This document shows positions 17,239-25,311 of a stretch of DNA of 64,000 nucleotides, one piece after another. The translations under genes were made by a program, and so were the position numbers. Within the stretch, counting starts at the first letter, position 1. Each line of letters opens with the position of its first letter. The notes under the pieces are model-generated. The model was not told the origin of the DNA. It searched no databases and saw only the letters and a list, made by a program, of their open reading frames with translations. Location of the stretch: the NCBI GenBank assembly GCA_005776585.1, contig SXOX01000149.1, positions 1 to 64,000 of the forward strand, read 5' to 3'. Source of the stretch: Pseudomonadota bacterium (GTDB taxonomy: Bacteria; Myxococcota_A; UBA9042; GCA-2863065).

Positions 17239-19191
17239 ATGTGTCGTGCCCTGTTTGCTCTCGCCTGCGTCATCGCGTCGGCCGCTCTCGCCGCTCCGCC
17301 CGCCGCCGCGCCCGCGCTGCTGGTCCCCTACGAGTTACGGACCCCCGACGACGTCGCCCGCGCGATTCGCGAGCACTATACCAAGCACGAGCTCCACATC
17401 CCGATGCGCGACGGCGTGCGCCTGTTCAGTCACGCCTATGTGCCCAAGGACGCTTCGAGGCCCTACGCCTTCGTGATGGTGCGGACGCCTTATGGCGTGG
17501 CTCCGTACGGCGTGGACAATTATCCAACGGCCAAGGACGAGCGCCCCCTGCGCACCTTTGCGCCGGCTCCCGAGCTCATCCGGCACGGGTTCATCTTCGT
17601 GCAGCAAGACGTGCGCGGGCGAATGATGTCGGAGGGCTCCTTCGTGGACGTGCGGCCCTACGTCCACAACAAGACCGGCACCCAGTTCGACGAGTCGAGC
17701 GACACCTGGGACACCATCGACTGGCTGGTCAAGCACATCCCGAACAACAACGGCCGCGCGGGACTCTGGGGCATCTCCTATCCGGGCTTCTATGCCGCGA
17801 TGGGGGCCATCGACGCGCACCCTGCGCTCAAGGCCGTCTCGCCACAGGCGCCGGTCACCGAGTGGTTCCTCGGCGACGACTTCCATCACAACGGCGCGCT
17901 CTGCCTCGCCGATGCGGTCCTGTTCTACGGCAACTTCGGGCCGCCACGGCCGGAGCCGACCTGGAAGTGGCCGCCGCACTTCGGCACGGAGACCGGCGAC
18001 GTCTACGACTTCTTCCTGCGCCTCGGGCCGCTGTCGAACGTGAACGCGCGGTACTTCAAGGGGAACATCGCGTTCTGGAACGACCTCATCGCACACCCCG
18101 ACCGCGACGCGTTCTGGCAGGCCCGCGACCCGCGCCCTCACCTCAAGAATGTCAAGCCGGCGGTCCTGACCGTGGGCGGGTGGTATGACGCGGAGGATCT
18201 GTTCGGCACGCTCGAGACCTACCGAGCCATCGAGAAGCAGAGCCCCGGGGCCTCGAACACGCTCGTCATGGGCCCGTGGAAGCATGGTGGCTGGCTGCGC
18301 ACCGAGGGCGACTTCCTGGGCGACGTCCGCTTTGGCGCCAAGACCTCGCTCTTCTACCAGGAGCGCGTCATCACGCCGTTCTTCTTGAGACACCTGTACG
18401 GCAGCAAGCAGCCCGCGGCGCCCGAGATCTGGTCCTACGAGACCGGCACGAACGTCTGGCGCACCTACGACGTCTGGCCGCCGCCGCAGGCCAAGCCGCT
18501 CGTCCTGCGCCTTCACGACGGCGGGCGGCTCGACCCGGCGATCCCGGCCGAACCCTCCAGGGCGTCGTGGACGAGCGATCCGAGCAAGCCGGTCCCCTAC
18601 CGCGATCGGCACTCCAACGATCGCGAGGCGGAGTACATGATCGAGGACCAGCGCTTTGCGGCGCGGCGTCCCGACGTGCTCGTGTATGAGACCGAGCCGC
18701 TCCCGGCGGACGTCACGATCGCTGGACCCATCGAGGCCGAGGTGTGGCTCGAGACGACCGGAACGGACGCCGACGTCGTGGTGAAACTGGTCGACGTCTA
18801 TCCGGAGCACACCGCGGATCCGGACCCCAACCCGCGCGGCGTCCGCATGGGCGGCTACCAGCAGCTCGTGCGCGGCGAGCTCATGCGGGGTCGGTATCGC
18901 AACAGCTTCGAGCGGCCGGAGCCGTTCGTGGCCAACCAGCCCACCCGCGTGCGCTTTACGCTGCCGGATGCTCACCACACGTTTCGGACGGGGCACCGCG
19001 TGATGGTGCAGGTCCAGAGCAGTTGGTTCCCGCTCTTCGACCGCAACCCGCAGAAGTACGTCGACGTCTATTCGGCCAAGGAGTCGGACTTCAGGATGGC
19101 GGCGCACACCGTCATGCACTCCAAAGCACATCCGTCGGCTGTGACTCTTTCGGTGCTCGGTCCGTGGCCGCTGTCTACCTCACGACCGTGA
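17239..19191 (+). CDS. CocE/NonD-family exported hydrolase (X-Pro dipeptidyl-peptidase/cocaine esterase type)
   Basis: A protein of 650 aa. ATG 17239 is preferred to 17212 because GGAGG lies 7 nt upstream and the signal peptide MCRALFALACVIASAALAAPP then starts cleanly. The catalytic alpha/beta-hydrolase domain shows the early strand MRDGVRLFSHAYVPKD, oxyanion-region FVQQDVRGRMMSEG and nucleophile elbow GLWGISYPGFY with Ser180. Further on come VGGWYDAEDLFGTLETYRA (Asp region) and MGPWKHGGWLR (His region). The C-terminal jelly roll (DVTIAGPIEAEVWLETTGTDADVVVKLVDVYPE) is characteristic of the family. It probably hydrolyses peptides, esters or acylated compounds outside the cytoplasm. It overlaps the convergent amidohydrolase gene by 17 bp. 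Confidence 0.9.
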   Translation: MCRALFALACVIASAALAAPPAAAPALLVPYELRTPDDVARAIREHYTKHELHIPMRDGVRLFSHAYVPKDASRPYAFVMVRTPYGVAPYGVDNYPTAKDERPLRTFAPAPELIRHGFIFVQQDVRGRMMSEGSFVDVRPYVHNKTGTQFDESSDTWDTIDWLVKHIPNNNGRAGLWGISYPGFYAAMGAIDAHPALKAVSPQAPVTEWFLGDDFHHNGALCLADAVLFYGNFGPPRPEPTWKWPPHFGTETGDVYDFFLRLGPLSNVNARYFKGNIAFWNDLIAHPDRDAFWQARDPRPHLKNVKPAVLTVGGWYDAEDLFGTLETYRAIEKQSPGASNTLVMGPWKHGGWLRTEGDFLGDVRFGAKTSLFYQERVITPFFLRHLYGSKQPAAPEIWSYETGTNVWRTYDVWPPPQAKPLVLRLHDGGRLDPAIPAEPSRASWTSDPSKPVPYRDRHSNDREAEYMIEDQRFAARRPDVLVYETEPLPADVTIAGPIEAEVWLETTGTDADVVVKLVDVYPEHTADPDPNPRGVRMGGYQQLVRGELMRGRYRNSFERPEPFVANQPTRVRFTLPDAHHTFRTGHRVMVQVQSSWFPLFDRNPQKYVDVYSAKESDFRMAAHTVMHSKAHPSAVTLSVLGPWPLSTSRP

Positions 19192-20302
19192 CCGGCGCGG
19201 CCAGCGTGAGCGGATCGACGCCAGGGTCCTTCGCCAGCACGAGGAACGCGGCTCGCTTGCCGGGCGCGATGGCGCCGTGGTCGGCCAGGCCCCAGAACGC
19301 CGCGGGAGCCGTCGTGAGCGCCGCAAGGATGGCGCTCCCCGAGATGCCCGCCTGCTGCATGAGGCCGATCTCGGCGGGGCTGATGCCCTCGACTGTCGTG
19401 TTGCCGAAGTCGGTGCCATAGAGCACCGTCGCGCCGGCCTGAGCCAGACGCTTCAGATTGGCCACCGAGGCGCCGCCGAACGCGGAGAGCGTGGCGATGA
19501 CGGCGCGGGTCGACCAGGCCGTGACCGTGGCGTCCTTCAGCGGCTCGGTCGGGCAATGGGCCAGCACGTCGGCGCCGATGGCGGCGGCCAGCGCGGCGTC
19601 GGCGTCGGTCAGCGCGTGGACGCTCAGCTTCTTGCCGTGGACGTGGGCACGGGCGGCGATGGCCTCGAGCTGCGCGGTCGTCAAGCGGGCACCCGGTGCG
19701 AGCGGCACCTTCACCAGCGCCGCGCCTTGGGCGACGAGCGCGTCGACGGCCGCGACCGCGCCAGGCACGTCACCAACAATGACCTCGCGGCCATAGCCGT
19801 CCGCGCCCCAGCCTTGGGTCGGGTAGCCCATGGTCGCCGTAATCATGGGACCCGAGCCGACGACGTGGAGCGCACCGAAGTCGGTCGTGAAGAACGCCGG
19901 AGGTGCGGCGTGATCGACCGCCGCGACGATCCCGCCCGCCACCAGCGCCGAGGCGGCCGGCGCATAGACGACGTGGCCGTGGCTGTCGATGCCGCCCGGC
20001 GCGAGCCAGCGACCCGTGACGTCCACGACGACCTCCGCGGCGACCGTGCCCACGGGGCCGATCGCCAGTACGCGGCCGTTCGCGACGGCGACATCGACCG
20101 GATCTGGGCCGCCCCCTGAGAGCCGCGCGCCGCGGTAGACCGTCGGAGCGAGGGCACCCGCGTCGGCGGCGGGAGTGACGGTGTCGACGGTCTCCACCAG
20201 GACGGCGGGCGGGGTCTCACTTGTGGACGCCGTCGAACAGCCGCCGCAGCCAAGAGCCGAGAGGCAGAGTCCGATGATTGCCGTCCTGAGTCGCCTGGTC
20301 AT
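19175..20302 (-). CDS. Amidohydrolase-family lipoprotein
   Basis: A protein of 375 aa starting at ATG 20302, with signal TAIIGLCLSALGCGGC (lipobox). A typical amidohydrolase opening (VDVAVANGRVLAIGPVG...GRWLAPGGIDSHGHV) supplies the HxH metal motif. AALVKVPLAPG gives a candidate carboxylated Lys, LSVHALTDAD and VLAHCPTEP the two later His, and TVLYGTDFGNTTV the catalytic Asp. It ends in the APGKRAAFLVLAKDPGVDPLTLA strand pair usual for the family. All metal ligands appear intact, so it should be an active hydrolase on the outer face; the substrate is unknown (imidazolonepropionase/prolidase-like members are closest in pattern). Confidence 0.87.
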   Translation of the reverse strand: MTRRLRTAIIGLCLSALGCGGCSTASTSETPPAVLVETVDTVTPAADAGALAPTVYRGARLSGGGPDPVDVAVANGRVLAIGPVGTVAAEVVVDVTGRWLAPGGIDSHGHVVYAPAASALVAGGIVAAVDHAAPPAFFTTDFGALHVVGSGPMITATMGYPTQGWGADGYGREVIVGDVPGAVAAVDALVAQGAALVKVPLAPGARLTTAQLEAIAARAHVHGKKLSVHALTDADAALAAAIGADVLAHCPTEPLKDATVTAWSTRAVIATLSAFGGASVANLKRLAQAGATVLYGTDFGNTTVEGISPAEIGLMQQAGISGSAILAALTTAPAAFWGLADHGAIAPGKRAAFLVLAKDPGVDPLTLAAPVTVVR

Positions 20303-20358
20303 GACTGCCAGTACGGACGACCGCTTGAGATGGGTCGTCGATCGGCGATCAGGCCTGA

Positions 20359-23300
20359 TCAACCGTCGGTCTTGCTGACCCGGTCTTGCCGCGAGCCGCT
20401 GATGCGAAAGGACGCCACGATGAGGCAGACCAGTAGAGCGGCGAACGCGAATGTCGTTCCTGGGCCCCGATTGGAGCGATTCGTCATGACCGCGCACCCT
20501 TCCGTGGAGGACCCTGCTGCGGCCATCGTTGGCTTGGCCTTCGGCTGTCCCCAGCCGGACGCGTCGGCCCCGAACGACGGAGGGCTCAGTTCCGCGCCGT
20601 GTGCCTCCGTCGCAATGGCTTCCGTCGTTCCGGGCTCGGTGGCGGCGCACATCGGGCTCGCGCAGGCGCACTGGTGAGCCTGGCACTGGTACCCCTGGGC
20701 CTCGTTGCAAGCGTCAGGCTCGCCGCACGCCTCTCCGCAACTGTTGACGCCACACGTCCAGCCCTTTACGGTGCACTCCGTAGCGCAGCTGCAACAGGTC
20801 ACGTGATCAATTGCGTTCCCCTTGTCGCCCGGTGCGCAGCAGTAGCCGAGACCCGCGGTGCAGTCCATTGACTTGGGTTTGCCTTCCTCGCACCAAGTCG
20901 CGACCTCCGCGTCGCACTTGCCAACGGCAGTCGTGCCCTTCTCGTCGCATGGCGACCAGCAGCGTCCGGCGTTGCACTCATCGTGACCTGAACATCCGCC
21001 GCAGCTTTCGAGGTTGACGGTGCCTTCCGGCGTGGGCCCACACTCGGGGATGAACGTCGTCCAGGCTGGCTCAACCGGAGGAACGGTCGCGGCGATCGCA
21101 GTGCAGGCGGGTACGCAGCGCCACGCGTCGGGTCCGATAATTGTCTTTCCCTTGTCTGCCGTTGGGCCGCCGCAGAAGAAACCCACCTTACAATGTCCGC
21201 AGTCTACCATACATGAGCTCGGCTTACCACACTCCCGACCTGCGCAGTCCGGAGTGCAGCAGTGGTTGGTCTGGAGGTCGCTGTCATACGCGCACAGCGA
21301 CCCGCCAGCGCACTCCTTCGGTACCCAGACGCTCACGTTGGCGTCAGTCAGGCACGTGTACAGCGTGTTGGAGGTCGCCCCGCACTTCGTGCTGTCCTTC
21401 GGTGGCGCACACGACTTGTAGCAGTCTCCGAACGCGCAAGACTCGCCGGCGGGGCAGCCGGCGATTGTCACGCACTGATGCTGCAGGCAGAAGGTCTGCG
21501 CGCACCCCGTTGCGAGCGGGCATTCCGAATCCGCGTTGCAGCAAGTCGTCGCGGCCTGCGAGACGCAGCTGCCGGTCTGCGGGTCACACGCGTCGGTCGT
21601 GCACGGATTCCCGTCCGAGCAGTCCTTGGGCGCGATGTGGCACGTGTAGGTGGCATCGCAGGTCGCGACCGCGCACTGGTCTCCCGCCATGCACTGGTCA
21701 GGCGCCGCGTGGTGCTGGCATCCATCGACCGCGTCACACGTCGGGGCATCGCACGCGCCGAGTGACGCGCACGCCCCATTCGACGGCGTTGCGACGCAAC
21801 CGGCACTCGTGGAGCACGCGTCGATCGTACATGACACGCCATCATCGCACAACGTGTCCTCCGGGATATGGAGGCAGCCCTGACCCGGATGGCAGATGTC
21901 AGCCGTACATTGGATGGCGTCCGAGCACGGATTCGTCGCACCAGGGAGACACGCCCCGCTGCCGCAGACATCATTGACTGTGCAGGGGTCCTTGTCGCTG
22001 CAGGCGACGCCGTCGAGCTCCGGATGAACGCATCCCAGGAGCGCGTCGCACGCGTCAGCCGTGCAGACGTTCCCGTCGCTGCACGGCAGATCTGCAGAAC
22101 CGACGCACGCTCCTTGGACGCAGGCATCAACCATCGTACAGGCATCGTGATCGTCGCACACCATGGCAACCGGGGTGTGAACGCAACCCCCGGGGGCGGT
22201 GCATGCGTCCTGCGTGCACGGGTTGGCGTCGTCACACGGAACAGCCGGGCCACCGGCGCAGCTGCCGTCGGCACAGGTGTCTCCCGCAGTGCACGGGTTG
22301 CCATCGTCGCACGGGGCCGCGTTGTCGACGTGCGCGCATCCCACGGCCGACTTGCAGACGTCGGTCGTGCATGGATTGCCGTCGTCACAGGGCAAGTCGG
22401 CGGAGGTGTGCGCGCAGCCCTTGCCCGCGACGCAGGCGTCGGTCGTGCAGACGTCCCCATCCGTGCAGGCCGTGTCCGACGGAGTCTGGCTGCACCCAGC
22501 CGTCGGACTGCACGCGTCGACCGTGCAATCGACGCCGTCGTCGCAGAGCGTGCTCACAGCGACATGCGTACATCCGAGTTGAGGCTCGCAGGCATCGATG
22601 GTGCAGCCGACGCCGTCGTCACAGTCGATTGCTACGCCGCCAACGCATGCTCCGGACGCGCAGTGGTGTCCCATGGTACAGGCGTCACCGTCCGAGCAGG
22701 GCAACGTATTGTCGTCATGCGAACAGCCGCTCAGCGCGTTGCATGTGTCGTGCGTGCACGGGTTGCCGTCATCGCAGATGAGGAGGGCCTTGCCCATGCA
22801 GCTCCCCGACTGGCACGTGTCGCCCGTCGTGCACAGGGATCCGTCGGTGCAAGGCAGCGTGTTCGCAACGTAGGCGCAGGCTCCGCCCTGACACGAATCG
22901 GTCGTGCACGGGTTACCGTCGTCGCAGGCCATCGGCGGACCGCCCCCGCACAGACTGCCGGCGCACATGTCCCCGATGGTGCAGGGATTGCCGTCGTTGC
23001 AAGGCTTGGTGTTGACCGTCTGAATGCAGGCGCCGCCCTGGCACAGGTCATCAGTACACGGGTTGCCGTCGTTGCAGACTTTCGGCGCGCCCGAAACACA
23101 CGCGCCATTGCCGCATGCGTCACTTACCGTACACAGGTCGTCGTCACTACAAGGATGCGCGTTCGCCGAGTTCTTGCACACGCCGCCGATGCAAGCGTCG
23201 TCCGTGCACTCGTTTCCGTCATCACAGGCCTTGGTGACTCCCTGGCAGCTCCCACCGGTGCACCAGTCGCCCTCCGTGCACGGGTTCGCGTCGTCGCACG

Positions 23301-25113
23301 GCACCGAGTGGCTCACGTACTGACAGGTTCCTGCCGCGCAGGAGTCCGCCGTACACGGGTTGCCATCGTTGCAGACCACCGCCGGTCCCGAGGCGCAGGC
23401 GCCGCCGAGGCACTGATCACCCTTCGTACATGGGTTACCGTCCTCGCAAGGGCTGGTGAGGCTCGCGTGCGTGCAGCCGCTCGCGGGGTTGCATCCGTCC
23501 TGGGTACAGGGGTTTCCGTCGTCACATGGAAGAGGCGCCTTGCCCTGACAGGCCCCCGCCACGCACGCGTCGCTGACAGTGCACGCCGAGCCGTCGTTGC
23601 ACGGCAACGCGTTCGGGACATGAGCGCAGCTCCCGCCCTGACATGTGTCGGTGGTGCACGGGTTGCCGTCGTCACACTTCAAGGGCGGTCCCCCGACACA
23701 CGACCCACCGGAGCAGGTGTCACCTTGAGTGCAGGGATCGCCATCGCTGCAGACCTTCGCATTGGCTACGTTCGTACAGCTTCCGCCATGGCACGCGTCG
23801 GTCGTGCACGGGTTGCCGTCGTCGCAGCTCTTCGGCGGACCCGCAGCGCACCAACCGCCGTTGCATGTGTCTCCTACCGTACACTGGTCGTTGTCCGAGC
23901 ACGGGTTGGCGTTGAGCCACTGCTGGCAGCTTCCCCCGATGCACGTGTCGTCGGTGCATGCGTTGCCGTCGTCGCAGATCTTGGGAATGCCCTGGCAGCT
24001 TCCTGCGGAACACCAGTCGCCCTCGGTGCACGCGTTCGCGTCGTTGCATGGCGCCGAGATGTTCACGTACTGGCACGAGCCCCCGGCGCAGGTGTCGGTC
24101 GTGCACGGGTTGCCGTCATTGCAGACCTTTGGCGGGCCGCCAAGGCACGTGCCCCCGGAACACGAGTCGTTCTGAGTGCACGAGTCGTAGTCGCTGCAGC
24201 TTCCGGACGTCGGCGGGAAGCTGCACGTCCCACCGCTGCACGAGTCCGCAGTGCACGGGTTGCCGTCGGTGCAGGGCGTGGCGGTACCCCACTGGTAGCA
24301 GCCTTGGCCGTCCGAGACGCAGGTTCGAACGCCCCCGCCGTAACACTCCTTCTGCCCCGCCGAACACGTCGACGTGCACGAGGGAACGCACTGACCACTA
24401 CCCGTGCACTTCATGCCCGTCCCGCAGCCCCACTGGAGCCAGGTCGTACAGCCCGACCCGACGACGGTGCACTTCTCGTAGTTCGCGGTGCCCGAGCACT
24501 TCGTCGCACCCTCGGCGCACTCGTCGGTGCAGTCCGCCGAGTAATCGAGGTGGTCAGCGAAGAGCTTGATGGACGTTCCGGTGCAGCTATAGCAGCAGGT
24601 CGTGCCCTGCTGGTTGTCGAACAAGATGACTTTGTGCGAGCCGACCCCCAGCTTCACGCTGTCGAAGATCGTGACCCACTTGCCCACGTTGGCCTGCTGG
24701 TTGACGACGACATCTGTGGTGCTCCCGTCCGAGCGCAGGAGTCGATAGGTCACCGCAGTTGCCGTGTTGGCGACCGTCACGGTGTTGCAGAGTGCAGACG
24801 TCGGGTTGGGAATCCACACCATGATCGTGTAGATGCCCGACGCGCTCGTGGAGAATGACCACTGCGCGTTGTCCCCGCCGTAGCTGGACAGGTTGCCGCC
24901 CGACGGCAACGAGCAGCCGCTCTTGAACGTCCACCACGGCAAGCCGCCGCCCTGGCGGTCGTGCCATCCGGCGACGTTCGAGCAGCCGCCGACGATCGAG
25001 GCGGGTGTCGAGCCATGGAAGATGGACGGGTTGATCTCGGTCGCGACCGCGATGCGGGCGGTTCCGATGAGGACGAGTGACATGAGGACGGTGCGGGCGA
25101 GGACGTTGAGCAC
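20359..25113 (-). CDS. Giant cysteine-repeat surface protein (Dictyostelium CTDC-like repeats) with golvesin-like N-terminus
   Basis: A protein of 1584 aa. GTG 25113 follows GGAGG by 6 nt and begins a signal peptide (NVLARTVLMSLVLIGTARIAVA). Residues about 25-190 form a golvesin-like beta domain (SASGIYTIMVWIPN...VGKWVTIFDSVKLGVGSHKVILFDN). Residues 281-1176 hold 34 copies of a Cys-rich unit of the form C-x-D-x3-C-T-x(1-2)-D-x-C, each followed by a GGxC-type spacer, matching the slime-mould CTDC repeat (Dicty_CTDC). A second Cys-rich region without the strict motif follows. The end is EGCAVMTNRSNRG, the segment FAFAALLVCLIVASF and RISGSRQDR, a MYXO-CTERM-like sorting tail. It is likely a long disulfide-stiffened rod on the cell surface, perhaps adhesive or matrix-forming. 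It is divergent from the vWA gene. Confidence 0.85.
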   Translation of the reverse strand: MLNVLARTVLMSLVLIGTARIAVATEINPSIFHGSTPASIVGGCSNVAGWHDRQGGGLPWWTFKSGCSLPSGGNLSSYGGDNAQWSFSTSASGIYTIMVWIPNPTSALCNTVTVANTATAVTYRLLRSDGSTTDVVVNQQANVGKWVTIFDSVKLGVGSHKVILFDNQQGTTCCYSCTGTSIKLFADHLDYSADCTDECAEGATKCSGTANYEKCTVVGSGCTTWLQWGCGTGMKCTGSGQCVPSCTSTCSAGQKECYGGGVRTCVSDGQGCYQWGTATPCTDGNPCTADSCSGGTCSFPPTSGSCSDYDSCTQNDSCSGGTCLGGPPKVCNDGNPCTTDTCAGGSCQYVNISAPCNDANACTEGDWCSAGSCQGIPKICDDGNACTDDTCIGGSCQQWLNANPCSDNDQCTVGDTCNGGWCAAGPPKSCDDGNPCTTDACHGGSCTNVANAKVCSDGDPCTQGDTCSGGSCVGGPPLKCDDGNPCTTDTCQGGSCAHVPNALPCNDGSACTVSDACVAGACQGKAPLPCDDGNPCTQDGCNPASGCTHASLTSPCEDGNPCTKGDQCLGGACASGPAVVCNDGNPCTADSCAAGTCQYVSHSVPCDDANPCTEGDWCTGGSCQGVTKACDDGNECTDDACIGGVCKNSANAHPCSDDDLCTVSDACGNGACVSGAPKVCNDGNPCTDDLCQGGACIQTVNTKPCNDGNPCTIGDMCAGSLCGGGPPMACDDGNPCTTDSCQGGACAYVANTLPCTDGSLCTTGDTCQSGSCMGKALLICDDGNPCTHDTCNALSGCSHDDNTLPCSDGDACTMGHHCASGACVGGVAIDCDDGVGCTIDACEPQLGCTHVAVSTLCDDGVDCTVDACSPTAGCSQTPSDTACTDGDVCTTDACVAGKGCAHTSADLPCDDGNPCTTDVCKSAVGCAHVDNAAPCDDGNPCTAGDTCADGSCAGGPAVPCDDANPCTQDACTAPGGCVHTPVAMVCDDHDACTMVDACVQGACVGSADLPCSDGNVCTADACDALLGCVHPELDGVACSDKDPCTVNDVCGSGACLPGATNPCSDAIQCTADICHPGQGCLHIPEDTLCDDGVSCTIDACSTSAGCVATPSNGACASLGACDAPTCDAVDGCQHHAAPDQCMAGDQCAVATCDATYTCHIAPKDCSDGNPCTTDACDPQTGSCVSQAATTCCNADSECPLATGCAQTFCLQHQCVTIAGCPAGESCAFGDCYKSCAPPKDSTKCGATSNTLYTCLTDANVSVWVPKECAGGSLCAYDSDLQTNHCCTPDCAGRECGKPSSCMVDCGHCKVGFFCGGPTADKGKTIIGPDAWRCVPACTAIAATVPPVEPAWTTFIPECGPTPEGTVNLESCGGCSGHDECNAGRCWSPCDEKGTTAVGKCDAEVATWCEEGKPKSMDCTAGLGYCCAPGDKGNAIDHVTCCSCATECTVKGWTCGVNSCGEACGEPDACNEAQGYQCQAHQCACASPMCAATEPGTTEAIATEAHGAELSPPSFGADASGWGQPKAKPTMAAAGSSTEGCAVMTNRSNRGPGTTFAFAALLVCLIVASFRISGSRQDRVSKTDG
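21586..24273 (-). repeat. 34 tandem CTDC-type cysteine repeats within the giant surface protein
   Basis: Two unit types tend to alternate. Type A ends CTTDTC-like with 4 residues between Cys; type B ends CTxGDTC-like with 5. One A plus one B spans about 40 residues (about 120 bp), so the array seems to have grown by duplicating AB pairs. The last third becomes less regular (CTIDACxxxxGC units). Confidence 0.8.
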
Positions 25114-25273
25114 GGTGTACCTCCAGGGTTGGTGCTGGGGGAGGGACGTCCGAACTCCGGCAGACCTGACGCGGCGCGAATCGGCTCGGTGGAAGTCGGA
25201 CCTGCCGCGACCTGCCGAGGAACGAACGAACCCGGTGTCAGCACGGTCCCCCTCGAATCGTTTCTCTTGGAGC

Positions 25274-25305
25274 CGTTGCGTCGCAACGCGATCGGCGTCT
25301 AGAAT
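25274..25305 (+). promoter_or_regulatory. Putative promoter with operator-like palindrome for the vWA-tubulin operon
   Basis: TTGCGT (25276-25281), 18 bp, TAGAAT (25300-25305), then 6 nt to ATG 25312, predicting a leaderless mRNA. The -35 box lies inside a perfect inverted repeat CGTTGCG-T-CGCAACG (25274-25288), a possible repressor site. Confidence 0.5.
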
Positions 25306-25311
25306 CGCTCG

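Noticed and set aside
21586..24273. The regular DNA repeats were checked as a possible CRISPR array
   Set aside because: The period is about 120 bp, units are diverged and the frame encodes an uninterrupted signal-peptide protein.
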